49,594 nt of DNA from Akkermansiaceae bacterium (GTDB lineage Bacteria; Verrucomicrobiota; Verrucomicrobiia; Verrucomicrobiales; Akkermansiaceae): NCBI GenBank assembly GCA_903826205.1, contig CAIKDP010000189.1, positions 1 to 49,594 of the forward strand, in the 5' to 3' direction. This document shows, one piece after another, positions 30,146 to 38,335 of the stretch. Position 1 is the stretch's first letter. Each line of letters starts with the position of its first letter. Made by a program: the position numbers and the translations under genes. The notes under the pieces are model-generated. The model was not told the DNA's origin, did not search any database, and worked only from the letters and a program-made list of their open reading frames with translations.

Positions 30146-32251
30146 ATGAAAACAATCAGCCAACGAACTCTCAAGTCCCTTATCGCTTGCACCCTCCTCT
30201 GTTCGCTCAGCGGGCCACTGCATGCCTGGGAACCCAATGTCAAGGATTTGGATGCGGCTATCAGCAGCGGCGAGTTCGCCGGCTATTGCACCAATCTAAC
30301 CACCTGGCTGGGCCAGAAGACACCTGCCGATCCCGCCAAGCTCACACACCCGGCATTGACCGAATTGCTCAAGAATCCGGCGCTCGCGGCCACGCTTGCC
30401 CAGCGCCAGTTCATCGCCAAGGTCGGTCCTGACAAGCTGTCGGCGTTTTCCAAGGCGGATGCGGCTAACAAACCATTCCTGGCCTGGATCTTGAAGAGCC
30501 GGCCCATCACGGAGATGATTTTGGAAGGAGCGACGCCCACCAAGATGGCGCTCAGGGACGACAACAGTTGGTCGATTTCCACCAACACCCTGGAGATTTG
30601 GAAAAAGATCTACGTGGCCGATCCGGATTCAAGACAAGGTCTCTACCTGCGTCTGGCGATGGCCACGGCACTGCGTCCGCCCGGCACCGGTTCCCCGGGC
30701 TCCGGCCAGCAGAAAACGCCGAGTGATCCGCTGGTGCGCTATAAATATTTCAAGACCGCCCATGCCAACAAGGAATTGTTCCCCAGCTTTGACAACCTCA
30801 CGGTGTGGGACCTGCAATTCGTGGTCAACTCAGGCGCCTCCGAGGCGGACCTGAGCTGGGGCCGGGAAATGGTCAACACCTGGAACCCGCTTTTCAAAAA
30901 TGACGAGAAGGTCGTGGATACCACCTCGTGTGTGTGGCGCCGCAATTCGCCCGTGCCTCATGTGGACTACCGTGCCGTGTTAGATGGCGGCGGCAAATGC
31001 GGCCCCCGTTCGTCGTGGTCCGTCTTCATTTGCCAGGCCTGGGGCATCCCCGCCATGGGCGTCGGCCAACCCGCGCATGCCTGCGTCGCCTACAAGGCGA
31101 AGGATGGCCATTGGCAGGTCGCTTACGGCAGGGGCTGGAATGCCTCGAGACTCGAGGGCATGTCCGGTGGTGAATTTGTCGAAGGCACCGAGGCGCGTTT
31201 GCTGACCACCGCCTTCAGCCAGGTGGAACACATGCGCTGGTTGGCTGGCGCCCTGCCGGCCAAGGAACAATCCGCCGCCGTTCTAACTGTGGCCAAGAGC
31301 ATCACCCAGGCTTTGGCAGTCACCAAGCGCGATCTGGACGCATCGGAAAAGGTGAGCGAGATGAATGCGGATTCGGGTGCCGTCGTCGCGGTCCAAGACA
31401 AGGGTGAAGCCAAACCCACCGTCAAAGCCGAACCTCCCTACAAACCGGTTCCCGGCGTCATTCATGTCGAGGGTCCGAGCTTTTTTGAAACCGGCGGCAT
31501 CACCGTCTGGGGCGGCGAACCGCGGGTGGGCGTGATTGATAGCACCACCGGTGGCAAGCAGTTGCTTTTCCCGCAGGGCATGGCGTCGTGCTGGGTTGGC
31601 TACAAGATCGAAGTCCCGGCTACCGGCATCTATGAGCTGACCGCCAAGGTCGCCACCATCAACAGCGGACAGGCCATGTCCGTTAGATCGTTCGGCGCGA
31701 TGGCCCCGATCAAGAGCGCGACCGCCTCCAACGTGTTCCGCAACCAGGTCAAGGATCTGGGACCGCAATTCATGATTGACAACAATCCGGGCACGCGCTG
31801 GGCGTGCAGCATGGGCGTGGAGAATTGCCATCTCGAGTTCGATCTGGGCAAGCCCACCCCCATCAGCACCATCATGATCGACGAGCGTGCCTATAGCAAA
31901 ATCTCGAAGTTTGCCGTTGAGTACAAGGATGGCGAAGAGTGGAAAACCCTCTTTGAAGGGACCACCATCGGTGCCGACTACGTGAAGGATTTCCCGCAGG
32001 TGACGACCCAGTTTGTGCGTTTGCACACGCTGGATAGCAGCGGCTCGACGGGCGGACCGACCATCTGGGAATTCAGCGTGGGCACCGTGCAGGATGGCCA
32101 CGCCTGGCTGGAACTGCCGTGGACGGCCGGCCTGTGGCAGACCACCAAACCGGCGGAAATCCGCCTGGTCAAGGGCAGCCAGACGATCTGGCTCAACGCT
32201 CCCTATCAGCGCGGCGTCGCGCTCAAGTATTTCGATCTGAAAGCCAAGTAA
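30146..32251 (+). CDS. Secreted transglutaminase-like protein with nested F5/8 type C domain
   Basis: Exported protein of 701 residues. The signal peptide ends LHAWEP. Residues ~150-350 resemble a transglutaminase-like cysteine fold: GGGKCGPRSSW gives Cys285 and QPAHACVAY gives His311; a third acid is not obvious. A linker rich in Lys/Glu/Pro leads to a C-terminal beta domain beginning VPGVIHVEG. That domain is interrupted at about residues 519-648 by an F5/8 type C (discoidin) module (DNNPGTRWACSMG, LEFDLGKPTPIS, FVRLHTLDSSGS) before it resumes at LPWTAGLWQTTKP. The paralog that follows lacks this insert. The start at ATG 30146 gives a clean signal peptide. Likely cleaves or crosslinks peptide or glycan substrates while bound to carbohydrate; inference only. 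Confidence 0.75.
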   Translation: MKTISQRTLKSLIACTLLCSLSGPLHAWEPNVKDLDAAISSGEFAGYCTNLTTWLGQKTPADPAKLTHPALTELLKNPALAATLAQRQFIAKVGPDKLSAFSKADAANKPFLAWILKSRPITEMILEGATPTKMALRDDNSWSISTNTLEIWKKIYVADPDSRQGLYLRLAMATALRPPGTGSPGSGQQKTPSDPLVRYKYFKTAHANKELFPSFDNLTVWDLQFVVNSGASEADLSWGREMVNTWNPLFKNDEKVVDTTSCVWRRNSPVPHVDYRAVLDGGGKCGPRSSWSVFICQAWGIPAMGVGQPAHACVAYKAKDGHWQVAYGRGWNASRLEGMSGGEFVEGTEARLLTTAFSQVEHMRWLAGALPAKEQSAAVLTVAKSITQALAVTKRDLDASEKVSEMNADSGAVVAVQDKGEAKPTVKAEPPYKPVPGVIHVEGPSFFETGGITVWGGEPRVGVIDSTTGGKQLLFPQGMASCWVGYKIEVPATGIYELTAKVATINSGQAMSVRSFGAMAPIKSATASNVFRNQVKDLGPQFMIDNNPGTRWACSMGVENCHLEFDLGKPTPISTIMIDERAYSKISKFAVEYKDGEEWKTLFEGTTIGADYVKDFPQVTTQFVRLHTLDSSGSTGGPTIWEFSVGTVQDGHAWLELPWTAGLWQTTKPAEIRLVKGSQTIWLNAPYQRGVALKYFDLKAK

Positions 32252-32280
32252 CATCCGTTGGCCTCCGGCCAAAGGATGTT
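32250..32280 (+). terminator. Hairpin directly after the first transglutaminase-like gene
   Basis: AACATCCgTTGGCC and GGCCAAaGGATGTT pair around a 3-base loop, beginning within the stop codon. No T tract follows, so it may be a transcript-stabilising structure rather than a terminator. Confidence 0.5.
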
Positions 32281-32589
32281 ATGGGTTCAGATGATGCGGG
32301 TGTGCACATTTTCAAGGAGTGTGGGCGTCCCGCCCACATCCACTGGTGGCGGCGGATTGTAGCCGCCATGCCACTTCGAAATCAATCAGCGCTCTCAGCG
32401 GCATCCGTTCTTTCAGGGGTTGTATTGGACTGACGCACCCCAATCCCCCGCGTTCTCACGAACGCGCCTGCGAAGACCCCGCACCCCAATCCCCCGCGTT
32501 CTCACGAACGCGCCTACGAAGACCCTGAAAAAATGTTGAAAGATTGGCCGCGGCGTGTGCGTTGGTTGCTGGTGCTTGCCCTGAAACAC
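32252..32589. repeat. Repeat-packed intergenic region between the paralogs
   Basis: In 338 bases I find: the hairpin at 32250-32280; a GGAG-headed palindrome GTGGGCG-3-CGCCCAC at 32316-32337; an inverted repeat TGGCGGC/GCCGCCA at 32346-32368; a degenerate CAGTG run near 32380-32425; and two GTAG-type REPs at 32449-32471 and 32495-32517, the first with its head changed to GCAG on the minus strand. No gene is present. Confidence 0.75.
32495..32517 (-). repeat. GTAG-type REP copy between the paralogs
   Basis: Identical core to copy 1. A neighbouring copy at 32449-32471 differs only in the head (GCAG). Confidence 0.75.
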
Positions 32590-34341
32590 ATGAAAACCAA
32601 CCCTCATCGAGCCCTAACGTCCATCATCTCCGGCACCCTGCTGTGCTCGCTTGCTTCGCCACTCCATGCCTGGGAGCCCAACGCCAAGGATCTGGACGCG
32701 GCTATCAGCAGCGGCGAATTCGCCGGCTATTGCACCAACCTCTCCACTTGGTTGAGCCAGAAAGTTCCAAGCGATCCGGCCAAGATCACGCAAGCGTCAC
32801 TGACGGCCTTGCTCAAGGATCCGGTCGTCGCGCCGGCCCTGGCCCAGCGCCAGCTCATCGCCAAAGCCGGTCCCGACAAGCTGGGCGCCTTTGCCAAGGC
32901 GGATGCCGCCAACAAGCCGTTCCTCACATGGTTGCTCAAAGACCGCCAGGTCATGGACTTGTACCTCGAGGGGGCCACGCCGCTGAGTCTCGGCGCCAGG
33001 GAAGATAACAGTTGGGGATTGTCCACCGGTGCCCTGGAGATCTGGAAAAAGATCTATCTGGCAGATCCGGAGTCCAAGGTTGGCATGCCGCTCAAGCTGG
33101 CGATCGCCACGGCCCTGCGTCCGCCCGGCACCGGTGCCCCGGGCTCCGGCCAACAAAAACCGCCGAGTGATCCGCTGGTGCGCTACAAATATTTCAAAGC
33201 CGCGCATGCCAGCAAGGATTTGTTCCCCAGCTTCGACAAGCTCACGGTGTGGGACCTTCAATACGTGGTGTCCTCAGGGGCCTCCGAGGCCGACCTGACA
33301 TGGGGTCGGGAAATGGTCCGCGCCTGGCGCCCGGATTATCTGGTCAATGAGAAGGTGGTGGATACCACCAGCCAGATGTGGCGGCGCAATTCACCGATTT
33401 CCCACGTCGACTACAAGGCGGTGTTCGCGGGTGGTGGCAAATGCGGCCCCCGTTCGTCGTGGTCCGTCTTCATTTGCCAGGCGTGGGGCATCCCCGCCAT
33501 CGGCGTCGGCCAACCGGCCCATGCCTGCGTGGCCTTCAAGGGTGCCGAGGGCACCTGGCACGTCGGTTACGGCCGCGGTTGGCAGGTCTCCAAACTCGAA
33601 GGCATGGGCGGCACGGAGTTTGTCACCTGCGTCGAGTCCCGTGCGCGTGCGGATGTCTTCTCACAGGTCGAGCACATGCGTTGGCTTGCCTCGTCGCTGG
33701 CAGCTAACAAAGATCAAGCCGCCGCGGTGTTGGCCGTGGCCAAGACCTTGAACCAGGCGCCCGCTGCCGCCGCCAAGGATCTAACAGCATCGCTCAAGCC
33801 CGAGGAAATGGACGCCGAACCCGGCGTGGTCAAGCCCGCCGCCGAACCTGCGAAAGCCCCGGAAGCCGCATCCGCTGTCAAGCCGGAGCCGGCCTACACG
33901 CCGGTCCCCGGTGTCATTCATGTGAATGCGGTTGCGTTTGCCAAGATGGCGGGGGTCACCAGTTATGGAGGCGCGCAGACGGCGGGTGTGGTGGTGCATG
34001 ATAGTTACACGGGTGGCAAGCAGGTGCATTTCCAAGCGCACATGCAGAGCGCTGCGGTGACCTATGAGATCGATGTGCCAGAGGCCGGAACCTACAGCCT
34101 CGAACTCAAGGTGGCCACCGCCAACCTCGAACAGGTGATAAGCGTCCAAGTGCTCGACAGCACCCCGCCCACCGAGAAAATCGCCATCGAACTGCCCTAC
34201 ACCACCGGCCTGTGGCAAACCGCCAAGGGCCCGGACCTCAAACTCAACAAGGGCAAACAGACCCTCGAGATTTCCCACGGCTTCCAGCGCGGCATTGCCT
34301 TCAAGTCGTTCGACCTGAAATTGTCAGGCAAAGCGCAATGA
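32590..34341 (+). CDS. Secreted transglutaminase-like protein, paralog without F5/8C insert
   Basis: A 583-residue tandem paralog of the upstream gene. Signal peptide (GTLLCSLASPLHAWEP), transglutaminase-like region with Cys285 in GGGKCGPRSSW and His311 in QPAHACVAF at exactly the same residue numbers, and a C-terminal beta domain VPGVIHVNA...LPYTTGLWQTAKG that is continuous here. A Lys/Ala/Pro/Glu linker joins them. The DNA around the catalytic Cys is almost identical in the two genes including third codon positions, while flanking parts are more diverged. The ATG at 32590 gives the clean signal peptide. Function as for the paralog is inferred; the missing discoidin module suggests a different binding target. 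Confidence 0.75.
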   Translation: MKTNPHRALTSIISGTLLCSLASPLHAWEPNAKDLDAAISSGEFAGYCTNLSTWLSQKVPSDPAKITQASLTALLKDPVVAPALAQRQLIAKAGPDKLGAFAKADAANKPFLTWLLKDRQVMDLYLEGATPLSLGAREDNSWGLSTGALEIWKKIYLADPESKVGMPLKLAIATALRPPGTGAPGSGQQKPPSDPLVRYKYFKAAHASKDLFPSFDKLTVWDLQYVVSSGASEADLTWGREMVRAWRPDYLVNEKVVDTTSQMWRRNSPISHVDYKAVFAGGGKCGPRSSWSVFICQAWGIPAIGVGQPAHACVAFKGAEGTWHVGYGRGWQVSKLEGMGGTEFVTCVESRARADVFSQVEHMRWLASSLAANKDQAAAVLAVAKTLNQAPAAAAKDLTASLKPEEMDAEPGVVKPAAEPAKAPEAASAVKPEPAYTPVPGVIHVNAVAFAKMAGVTSYGGAQTAGVVVHDSYTGGKQVHFQAHMQSAAVTYEIDVPEAGTYSLELKVATANLEQVISVQVLDSTPPTEKIAIELPYTTGLWQTAKGPDLKLNKGKQTLEISHGFQRGIAFKSFDLKLSGKAQ

Positions 34342-34414
34342 CCCTTGTGTTGCTATATTTTCCAGTGAATGGATTTGTAGGTTTTTGAGCGGCTGTGAGT
34401 ACCAGGCTTCAAAC

Positions 34415-35290
34415 ATGTCAATTCCCACCATGATCGATGTTGGAGACCGTCGCGGCGGCAGGCGCTCCCTGTCCTGTCGTCCCGGGCTGCGGTTGCTTGC
34501 CCTCATGGCCTGCCTTGTCGCCCAACCCGCGCGGGCGGACGATGCCAAGCTGCGCGTGCTGATTCTTAGCGGGGCTAACAACCACAAGTGGCAGGAAACC
34601 ACCCCCGCCATCAAGGCCACACTCGAGGCGAGCGGGCGTTTCAGCGTGGATGTCGAAACCAACGTCGCGGGCATGCAGCCTGAGGCCATGGCTCCTTACG
34701 CGGTGGTCCTGAGTGATTTCAACCTTTTTGGCAAGGACAAGTCAGTCCAGGTGTGGGATGCGGCGATGCGCAAGGCGTTTATCGCGCACCTTGGGAAAGG
34801 CCACGGGTTGGTCATCGTGCACGCCGGCAGTTCGGTGTTTTTCGATTGGCCGGAGTTCCAACAACTGGCTTGCGGCGCATGGCAGGACGCCACCAGCCAC
34901 GGCACCATCCATATTGACCGGGTGTCCTTCACCGCACAAAAAAGCCCGATCACCGACGGGCTGGAACCGTTCTGGATCCGCGATGAGTTCTGGCACAACA
35001 CCGGGGTGGCTGCCGGTGCCAAAGCCCTCGCCACCGTCGCACCTCCCAATACCACCACGCCCAACACCACGGACCCCCTCAACCATAACAACATCCTCTT
35101 CACCAACGAAAGCGGCGGCGCCCGCGGGTTCGCTATTTTCCTCGGCCATGACGCACGCGCCATGAAAAACACCGCTTGGCAAACCTTGCTCCTCCGCGGC
35201 ACCGAGTGGGCCGCCACCAACAATGTCACCATCCCTCCAGCCAAAGACTGGCCCGCCACCCAGGCCGATGCCGAGCGCATGGCCAAATGA
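34415..35290 (+). CDS. Secreted ThuA-like trehalose-utilisation domain protein
   Basis: A 291-residue protein of the ThuA (glutamine-amidotransferase-like) fold. A signal peptide (LLALMACLVAQPARADD) precedes VLILSGANNHKWQETTP, SDFNLFGK, LVIVHAGSSVFFDWPEF, the motif WIRDEFWHNT and FAIFLGHDARAMKNTAW, in the normal order for the family. ThuA-type proteins are linked to trehalose and keto-sugar metabolism. Start at ATG 34415; ATG 34430 is also possible. Together with the isomerase that follows on the same strand it forms a probable sugar-processing pair, with the CACTGA hairpin between them. Confidence 0.85.
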   Translation: MSIPTMIDVGDRRGGRRSLSCRPGLRLLALMACLVAQPARADDAKLRVLILSGANNHKWQETTPAIKATLEASGRFSVDVETNVAGMQPEAMAPYAVVLSDFNLFGKDKSVQVWDAAMRKAFIAHLGKGHGLVIVHAGSSVFFDWPEFQQLACGAWQDATSHGTIHIDRVSFTAQKSPITDGLEPFWIRDEFWHNTGVAAGAKALATVAPPNTTTPNTTDPLNHNNILFTNESGGARGFAIFLGHDARAMKNTAWQTLLLRGTEWAATNNVTIPPAKDWPATQADAERMAK

Positions 35291-35353
35291 AGCATTAAAC
35301 GCGTATCCGAACCACAGATGAACGTGGATTTCCTCAATGATCCGAACAAAGAA

Positions 35354-35439
35354 AACCACTGAAACACTGATGACCACTGAGATCACTGCAAACATGATAC
35401 ATTCAGTGTCCTCAGTGGATTTCAGTGTCCTCAGTGGTT
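35354..35439. repeat. Second CACTGA-unit hairpin
   Basis: AACCACTGA...ACACTGA...CCACTGAG...CACTG on the left is complementary to TCAGTG-CTCAGTGG-TTCAGTG-CTCAGTGGTT on the right, with a short AT-rich loop. The unit design and outer ends match the copy at 10112-10201, but the internal spacers differ. Confidence 0.75.
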
Positions 35440-35500
35440 ATATCGGCATGTGCAACCTTTCGTAATCTGTCCTAGAAACCAATAATAAATCCCCAACCCT

Positions 35501-36346
35501 ATGAAAATCGGCTGCTTCGCCCTCATCCAACCGTTCTCGCCCATGCGGCGGCAATTCGAACTCATCCGTGAACTCGGCTTCGATTACGCGGACCTCACCG
35601 ACAACCACGACGGCGCCACCCTCGGCACCGAGTATGGCTTCTCCGCGTCGTTCAGTCTCGACTCACACCCGGCGACCATCCTCGACATGGTCAACGAGTT
35701 CGGGCTCACGCTCACCAGCGTTTGCGCTCATGCCAACCTGCTCGATGCGACCTCACCGGACCGCTACGGTACCGCCGAAATCATCAAGGCCATCAAACTC
35801 GCCCATTTCCTCGGCGTCAAACAAGTCATCACCACCGAAGGCGACCCGAAAACCCACTTCGGCCATCACCTCACCGACGACCAGCGGATTTTCTCCATCC
35901 GCGAAAAACTCCAGGAACCCGTCCGCTGGGCCAAGACCCTGGGTGTCGAGCTTTTGTTAGAACCGCACGGCATCCTCACCGACACCGTCGACGGCATGAC
36001 CCGCATCCTCGACGCGCTGGGCCACGAGGACACCGTCGGCATCAACCTCGACACCGGCAACTCCTGGCTCGGCGGTGGCGACCCCATGCAGTTCATCAAG
36101 ACATTCGGCCCACGCATCAAGCACGTCCATTGGAAGGACATGCCCGCCGAGATGCTGGCCAAGCGCGGCACCCAGTTCGGCTGCGGCATGGGACTCATTC
36201 CGCTCGGCGACGGCATCGTCGGCATCGAGGCCCTCGTCAAGGAGTTGTTAGCCACAGGCTTCGACGGACCCACCACGCTGGAGATCGCCGGCGAAGAAGC
36301 CGTCAAGGTCTCCGCGGAGCGCCTCCGCAAGTGGTCCGCCGGCTGA
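35501..36346 (+). CDS. Sugar phosphate isomerase/epimerase (xylose-isomerase-like TIM barrel)
   Basis: A 281-residue AP-endonuclease-2-type TIM barrel, shorter than the one at 22766 and closer to hydroxypyruvate-isomerase-like enzymes. Metal ligands appear in LLLEPHGIL (Glu), INLDTGNSWLGG (Asp), IKHVHWKDMP (His) and TLEIAGEEA (Glu). It starts MKIGCFALIQPF. It follows thuA by about 210 bases containing the CACTGA hairpin, so separate transcription is possible. Substrate is unknown; with ThuA and DUF1080 it fits keto-sugar processing. Confidence 0.88.
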   Translation: MKIGCFALIQPFSPMRRQFELIRELGFDYADLTDNHDGATLGTEYGFSASFSLDSHPATILDMVNEFGLTLTSVCAHANLLDATSPDRYGTAEIIKAIKLAHFLGVKQVITTEGDPKTHFGHHLTDDQRIFSIREKLQEPVRWAKTLGVELLLEPHGILTDTVDGMTRILDALGHEDTVGINLDTGNSWLGGGDPMQFIKTFGPRIKHVHWKDMPAEMLAKRGTQFGCGMGLIPLGDGIVGIEALVKELLATGFDGPTTLEIAGEEAVKVSAERLRKWSAG

Positions 36347-36378
36347 GAGCCATTACGCGTCTGACCACAGGTCTAACA

Positions 36379-36413
36379 GGGAACGCCTTGCCCCGGTCCC
36401 GGCGTTCCCTTTG
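36379..36413 (+). terminator. Intrinsic terminator after the isomerase
   Basis: GGGAACGCC pairs with GGCGTTCCC over 13 bases and is followed by TTTG, 33 bases past the isomerase stop in a convergent gap. Confidence 0.65.
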
Positions 36414-36421
36414 CCAAAGCG

Positions 36422-36455
36422 AACGCCCGGCTCCCGGGAGCGGGAGGCGGGCGTT
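36422..36455 (-). terminator. Hairpin after tsf
   Basis: AACGCCCG pairs with CGGGCGTT, with an inner TCCC/GGGA stem, 25-58 bases past the tsf stop on the minus strand. No strong T tract follows. Confidence 0.5.
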
Positions 36456-36479
36456 AGGTGGAGAGGGCACTTGACCGGA

Positions 36480-37346
36480 TCACTCGCCAAGGCCGAAGCG
36501 GACGAAGCGGGTGACGGTGAGCGAGTCGCCGAGTTCGGCGCCCTTGGCGGCGAGGAGCTTGGCGACGGTGATGTCAGTGTCCTTGACGAAGCCTTGCTCA
36601 AGGAAGCAGCTTTCGGCAAAGAACTTGGCGAGCTGGCCCTTGATGATGTTTTCGATCAGATTGGCCGGCTTGCCCTCGGCGGTGAGCCGGGCGCGGAAGA
36701 TGTCCTTTTCATTTTCGATGATGGCCTCCGGGATGTCCTCGCGGGAGAGCCCTTTGGGAGCGCTGGCCGCAATGTGCAGGGTCAGATCCTTGACGAGCTC
36801 GCGGAATGTGTCGGAACCGGCGGTGGCCGCCTGGGTGGTGCCCACCTCGATGAGCACGCCGACCTTGCCACCCATGTGGATGTATGAGCCAATGACGCCG
36901 CCGGGCGCGGCATCGTAGCGGACGTATTTGCGGAACTGGAGGTTCTCACCGACTTCGACGACCTTGGCCTTGACGGTGTCGCCGAGGTTGTATTCGCCGT
37001 GTTGCACGGCCAGCGCCGCGGCGTGGTCGGCGGCATCGGCGGCGGCCAGAACATCGGCGATTTCATGGACAAACGCCTGGAAGTTCTCATTTTTGGAAAC
37101 GAAATCGGTTTCGCAATTCAGTTCCATGAGGATGCCGGTGGTGGCGGCGGGGTTGACGCGGGCGGTGATGATGCCTTCGTTGGCGGCGCGGTCGGCCTTG
37201 GCACCGGCCTTGGCGATGCCGCGTTCGCGCAGCAGCTTGATGGAGGCCTCGATGTCGCCGTTGGTTTCGGTGAGGACCTTCTTGCAGTCCATCATGCCGG
37301 CGTTGGTTTTATCCCGGAGTTCTTTGACAATGGCAGCGGTAATCAT
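36480..37346 (-). CDS. tsf: Translation elongation factor Ts
   Basis: Guanine-nucleotide exchange factor for EF-Tu, 288 residues. It begins with the UBA-type segment VKELRDKTNAGMMDCKKVL and carries the EF-Tu-contacting motif in CETDFVSKNENF, followed by two dimerisation subdomains with IAASAPKGLSREDIPEA. It lies 83 bases after rpsB, the conserved bacterial order. A strong GC hairpin sits in the gap. Confidence 0.97.
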   Translation of the reverse strand: MITAAIVKELRDKTNAGMMDCKKVLTETNGDIEASIKLLRERGIAKAGAKADRAANEGIITARVNPAATTGILMELNCETDFVSKNENFQAFVHEIADVLAAADAADHAAALAVQHGEYNLGDTVKAKVVEVGENLQFRKYVRYDAAPGGVIGSYIHMGGKVGVLIEVGTTQAATAGSDTFRELVKDLTLHIAASAPKGLSREDIPEAIIENEKDIFRARLTAEGKPANLIENIIKGQLAKFFAESCFLEQGFVKDTDITVAKLLAAKGAELGDSLTVTRFVRFGLGE

Positions 37347-37378
37347 GGCGAAGTGGGGGTGTTGTTGTTAGAAAAGGC

Positions 37379-37405
37379 GGGCGGCTCCCGGATGAGGAGC
37401 CGCCC
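37379..37405 (-). terminator. Hairpin between rpsB and tsf
   Basis: GGGCGGCTCC pairs perfectly with GGAGCCGCCC over a 7-base loop. On the minus strand the stem is followed shortly by TTTTCTAAC. It is placed to act as an attenuator that lowers tsf expression relative to rpsB or as an RNA-processing site. Confidence 0.55.
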
Positions 37406-37429
37406 GGTCGGTTAGAGTGAGTGAGTTAA

Positions 37430-38113
37430 TCAGGCTTTGCGGCCGGCGACCATGGCGTCCACCAAATTTTGGAGGATGATGCGGATGGAGCGGATGGCGT
37501 CATCATTGCCGGGAATCGGATAGTTGACGATGGATGGATCGGCGTTGGTATCGACAATGGCGATGATGGGAATTTCAAGGCGGCGGGCTTCGGCCACGGC
37601 AATGGTTTCCCGGGCGGAGTCGACGATGACGACGGCGTCCGGCTTCTTGTCCATGTCGCGCACCCCGCAAAGGTTGCGCAGCAACTTGTCGCGCTCGCGG
37701 CCGAGGGCGGCGAGTTCCTTTTTGGACATGGCCTTGAACTCGGGTTGTTTCTCAATGGTTTCGAGGTACTTGAGGCGTTCGATGCTCTTGCGGACGGTGG
37801 CGCTGTTGGTGAGCATGCCGCCGAGCCAGCGGTGGTTGACGTAGAATTGGCCGGTGGCTTCCGCGGCTTCGCGGATGGCGTCCTGGGCTTGGCGTTTGCA
37901 ACCAACAAAGAGGACCTTGCGGCCCTTGCTGACGAGGTCGGAAAGGAAATCCGCGGCCTTATCGAGGCACTGGACGGTTTTTTCCAGATTGATGATATAG
38001 ATGCCGCCTTTATCCTTCATCAGGTAAGGCTTCATCCGCGGGTTCCATTTTTTCGTTTGATGGCCGTAGTGGACGCCGGCGTCCACCATTTCAGTGATGA
38101 GTTCGTTGATCAT
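37430..38113 (-). CDS. rpsB: 30S ribosomal protein S2
   Basis: Small-subunit ribosomal protein of 227 residues. It opens MINELITEMVDAGVHYGHQT with the family signature VHYGHQTKKWNPRMKPY, and continues with GIYIINLEKTVQCL, VLFVGCKRQAQD, VNHRWLGGMLTN and IPIIAIVDTNADPS. The ATG at 38113 is used; an open extension to 38212 has no S2 character. It is the first gene of the rpsB-tsf unit, with its promoter in the 222-base divergent gap to pabB. Confidence 0.97.
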   Translation of the reverse strand: MINELITEMVDAGVHYGHQTKKWNPRMKPYLMKDKGGIYIINLEKTVQCLDKAADFLSDLVSKGRKVLFVGCKRQAQDAIREAAEATGQFYVNHRWLGGMLTNSATVRKSIERLKYLETIEKQPEFKAMSKKELAALGRERDKLLRNLCGVRDMDKKPDAVVIVDSARETIAVAEARRLEIPIIAIVDTNADPSIVNYPIPGNDDAIRSIRIILQNLVDAMVAGRKA

Positions 38114-38335
38114 GGGGTGTGGGGTGCCCGCCTTGAAGCAGGACGGGCGATGCTTGAAGACCTGCCGCAGGAGGGGTCCCTCTGGGTCTTCGTTGGTGGC
38201 AAGGCGGCACAAGGAGGGGCGCGGGTCTTAGAGATGCGGGCGGATTTTGGCAAGAGAAATCCGGCGTTTTTTAAAAAATTCCGCGAGGGATTGTGGCTTG
38301 CATTGGGCGGATGGCAGGTATTGCTTGCGGCGGTG

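Noticed and set aside
37469-38335. N-terminal extension of the pabB frame through rpsB
   Set aside because: The extension is the reverse complement of S2 and would double the protein; PabB begins near 38336.
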